Positions 5,496-6,260 of a stretch of 6,260 bases of DNA are shown piece after piece. The stretch comes from Symbiobacteriaceae bacterium (GTDB lineage Bacteria > Bacillota_E > Symbiobacteriia > Symbiobacteriales > Symbiobacteriaceae): positions 1-6,260 of the forward strand of contig DAHVXO010000065.1 of assembly GCA_027356675.1 (NCBI GenBank), in the 5' to 3' direction. The notes under the pieces were generated by a model. The model was not told where the DNA came from and searched no databases. It saw only the letters and a program-made list of their open reading frames with translations. Position 1 is the stretch's first letter; every line of letters begins with the position of its first letter. The position numbers and the translations under genes were made by a program.

Positions 5496-6260
5496 CTACG
5501 GCTTCACAACGACCTTAATCGCATCACCGATGCGGTCGCGGGAGGTGCGGAGCGCCTCCGGCAGTTGATCGAGCGGGAAGACGGCAGAGACCATGGGGGT
5601 CGCGTCGAACTTGCGCTGCGCCATCAGGGCCATGCCCCGCTTGACGGCGCCGCGACCCTCGCCGCGGATCCCGTACATGTAGATGTTATTGCGCACCATG
5701 TAGGCGAGATCGACCGTAACCGGCTCCCGCGGGAAGGCGGCCAGGCAGATCTTGCCGCCACGCTTCACCATCTTCATGGCCTCGTTGACGGCGGCGGTGG
5801 CCCCGGAGCACTCCAGAACCAGATCGGCCATCTCGCCGTGGGTGATCCGCTTGACCGCTGCGACGGGATCCTCGCTGCGCACATTGACCACGTGGTCAGC
5901 GCCCAGTTGCGTGCCCAGGGCCAGGCGCCCGTCGCGGGTGCCCGTCAGGATCACGTCGGCGCCCAGCGCCTTGGCGCAAGCGGCGCCCATCAGCCCGATC
6001 GGCCCGGGGCCGGTCACGACGATCGTCTCGCCGGCGATCAGCCCGCCCAGGGCATCCAACCCATACATGGCCGTTCCGGAGGTGACGACCAGGGTCGCCT
6101 CCTCATCGCTCATGAACTCCGGCACCTTCACCAGGGGGTTGATATGGTTGACCACGTACTCGGCGAAGGCGCCATCGGTGGTGAAGCCGTTGGCGCGGTG
6201 GCCCTTGGCGCGCTTGCTGTAGTTGAGGCACGAGGTGTACATGCCCTGGCGGCATCGCTC
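5496..6260 (-). CDS. Zinc-type medium-chain alcohol/polyol dehydrogenase (C-terminal part)
   Basis: The last 254 codons of a medium-chain dehydrogenase; the first hundred or so residues, with the catalytic zinc site, lie beyond the window edge. The visible part opens ERCRQGMYTSC. Its cysteines 3 and 11 (x7 spacing) fit the last two ligands of the structural zinc loop (C-x2-C-x2-C-x7-C). DGAFAEYVV (29-37) and ATLVVTSGTAMYGLDA (55-70) are family signatures. The nucleotide fold follows: VVTGPGPIGLMGAACAKALGA (81-101) with GPGPIG, then LTGTRDGR (105-112), LGADHVVNV and LECSGATAAVNEAM (149-162). The ATG at 6242 is internal, since the frame runs open to the end and upstream codons already match the family. 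Where many relatives have an acidic NAD-selecting residue at the end of strand two, this one has TGTRD, so NADP use is possible. It is the first visible gene of the operon and lies 18 bases before the FAD subunit, suggesting a shared pathway. Substrate not determinable. Confidence 0.9.
   Translation of the reverse strand, partial: ERCRQGMYTSCLNYSKRAKGHRANGFTTDGAFAEYVVNHINPLVKVPEFMSDEEATLVVTSGTAMYGLDALGGLIAGETIVVTGPGPIGLMGAACAKALGADVILTGTRDGRLALGTQLGADHVVNVRSEDPVAAVKRITHGEMADLVLECSGATAAVNEAMKMVKRGGKICLAAFPREPVTVDLAYMVRNNIYMYGIRGEGRGAVKRGMALMAQRKFDATPMVSAVFPLDQLPEALRTSRDRIGDAIKVVVKP

Noticed and set aside
1..6260. CRISPR arrays, tRNA or rRNA genes, insertion sequences or inverted repeats
   Set aside because: Almost the whole window is coding with intact protein families, and I saw no repeated units or structured RNA. 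The 16S-tail-like bases at 2770-2780 are a ribosome binding site in reverse, not an rRNA gene.

Overview
The window is a GC-rich bacterial stretch in which every gene lies on the minus strand, so transcription runs from position 6260 down to 1. Six genes are packed with gaps of 33 bases or less, or with short overlaps, and no promoter or terminator is visible. This looks like an internal slice of one long operon, cut at both ends. Strong, extended Shine-Dalgarno sites, frequent GTG and TTG starts and a lipoprotein-type solute-binding protein suggest a high-GC member of the Firmicutes (Symbiobacterium- or Thermaerobacter-like). That assignment is inference; the sequence does not prove it.

In transcription order: (1) the C-terminal 254 residues of a zinc-type medium-chain alcohol/polyol dehydrogenase (6260-5496); (2) a 303-residue FAD subunit of a molybdenum hydroxylase of the xanthine dehydrogenase / CO dehydrogenase family (5477-4566); (3) a 603-residue protein fusing the two-[2Fe-2S] electron-transfer module to the N-terminal half of the molybdopterin subunit (4573-2762); (4) a 341-residue protein that is the C-terminal half of the same molybdopterin subunit (2765-1740); then a tripartite tricarboxylate transporter: (5) the lipoprotein-type binding protein TctC (1706-717), (6) the small membrane subunit TctB (712-224), and (7) the first 69 residues of the large membrane subunit TctA (208-1, running off the window).

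The most interesting point is the junction at 2762-2765. The molybdenum subunit, normally one polypeptide, is divided between its two cofactor-binding halves. The downstream half has its own GTG start in a GTGA stop/start overlap. It is preceded by an 11-base site identical to the perfect complement of the 16S rRNA tail. The catalytic glutamate lies on the second protein, while the GGGFGGK and RGFG loops lie on the first, so the active site would have to be assembled from two gene products. A plain frameshift is the main alternative.

A reasonable joint role is uptake of an organic acid or N-heterocyclic compound by the Tct system and its oxidation by the dehydrogenase and the molybdenum hydroxylase. 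The actual substrate cannot be read from the sequence.
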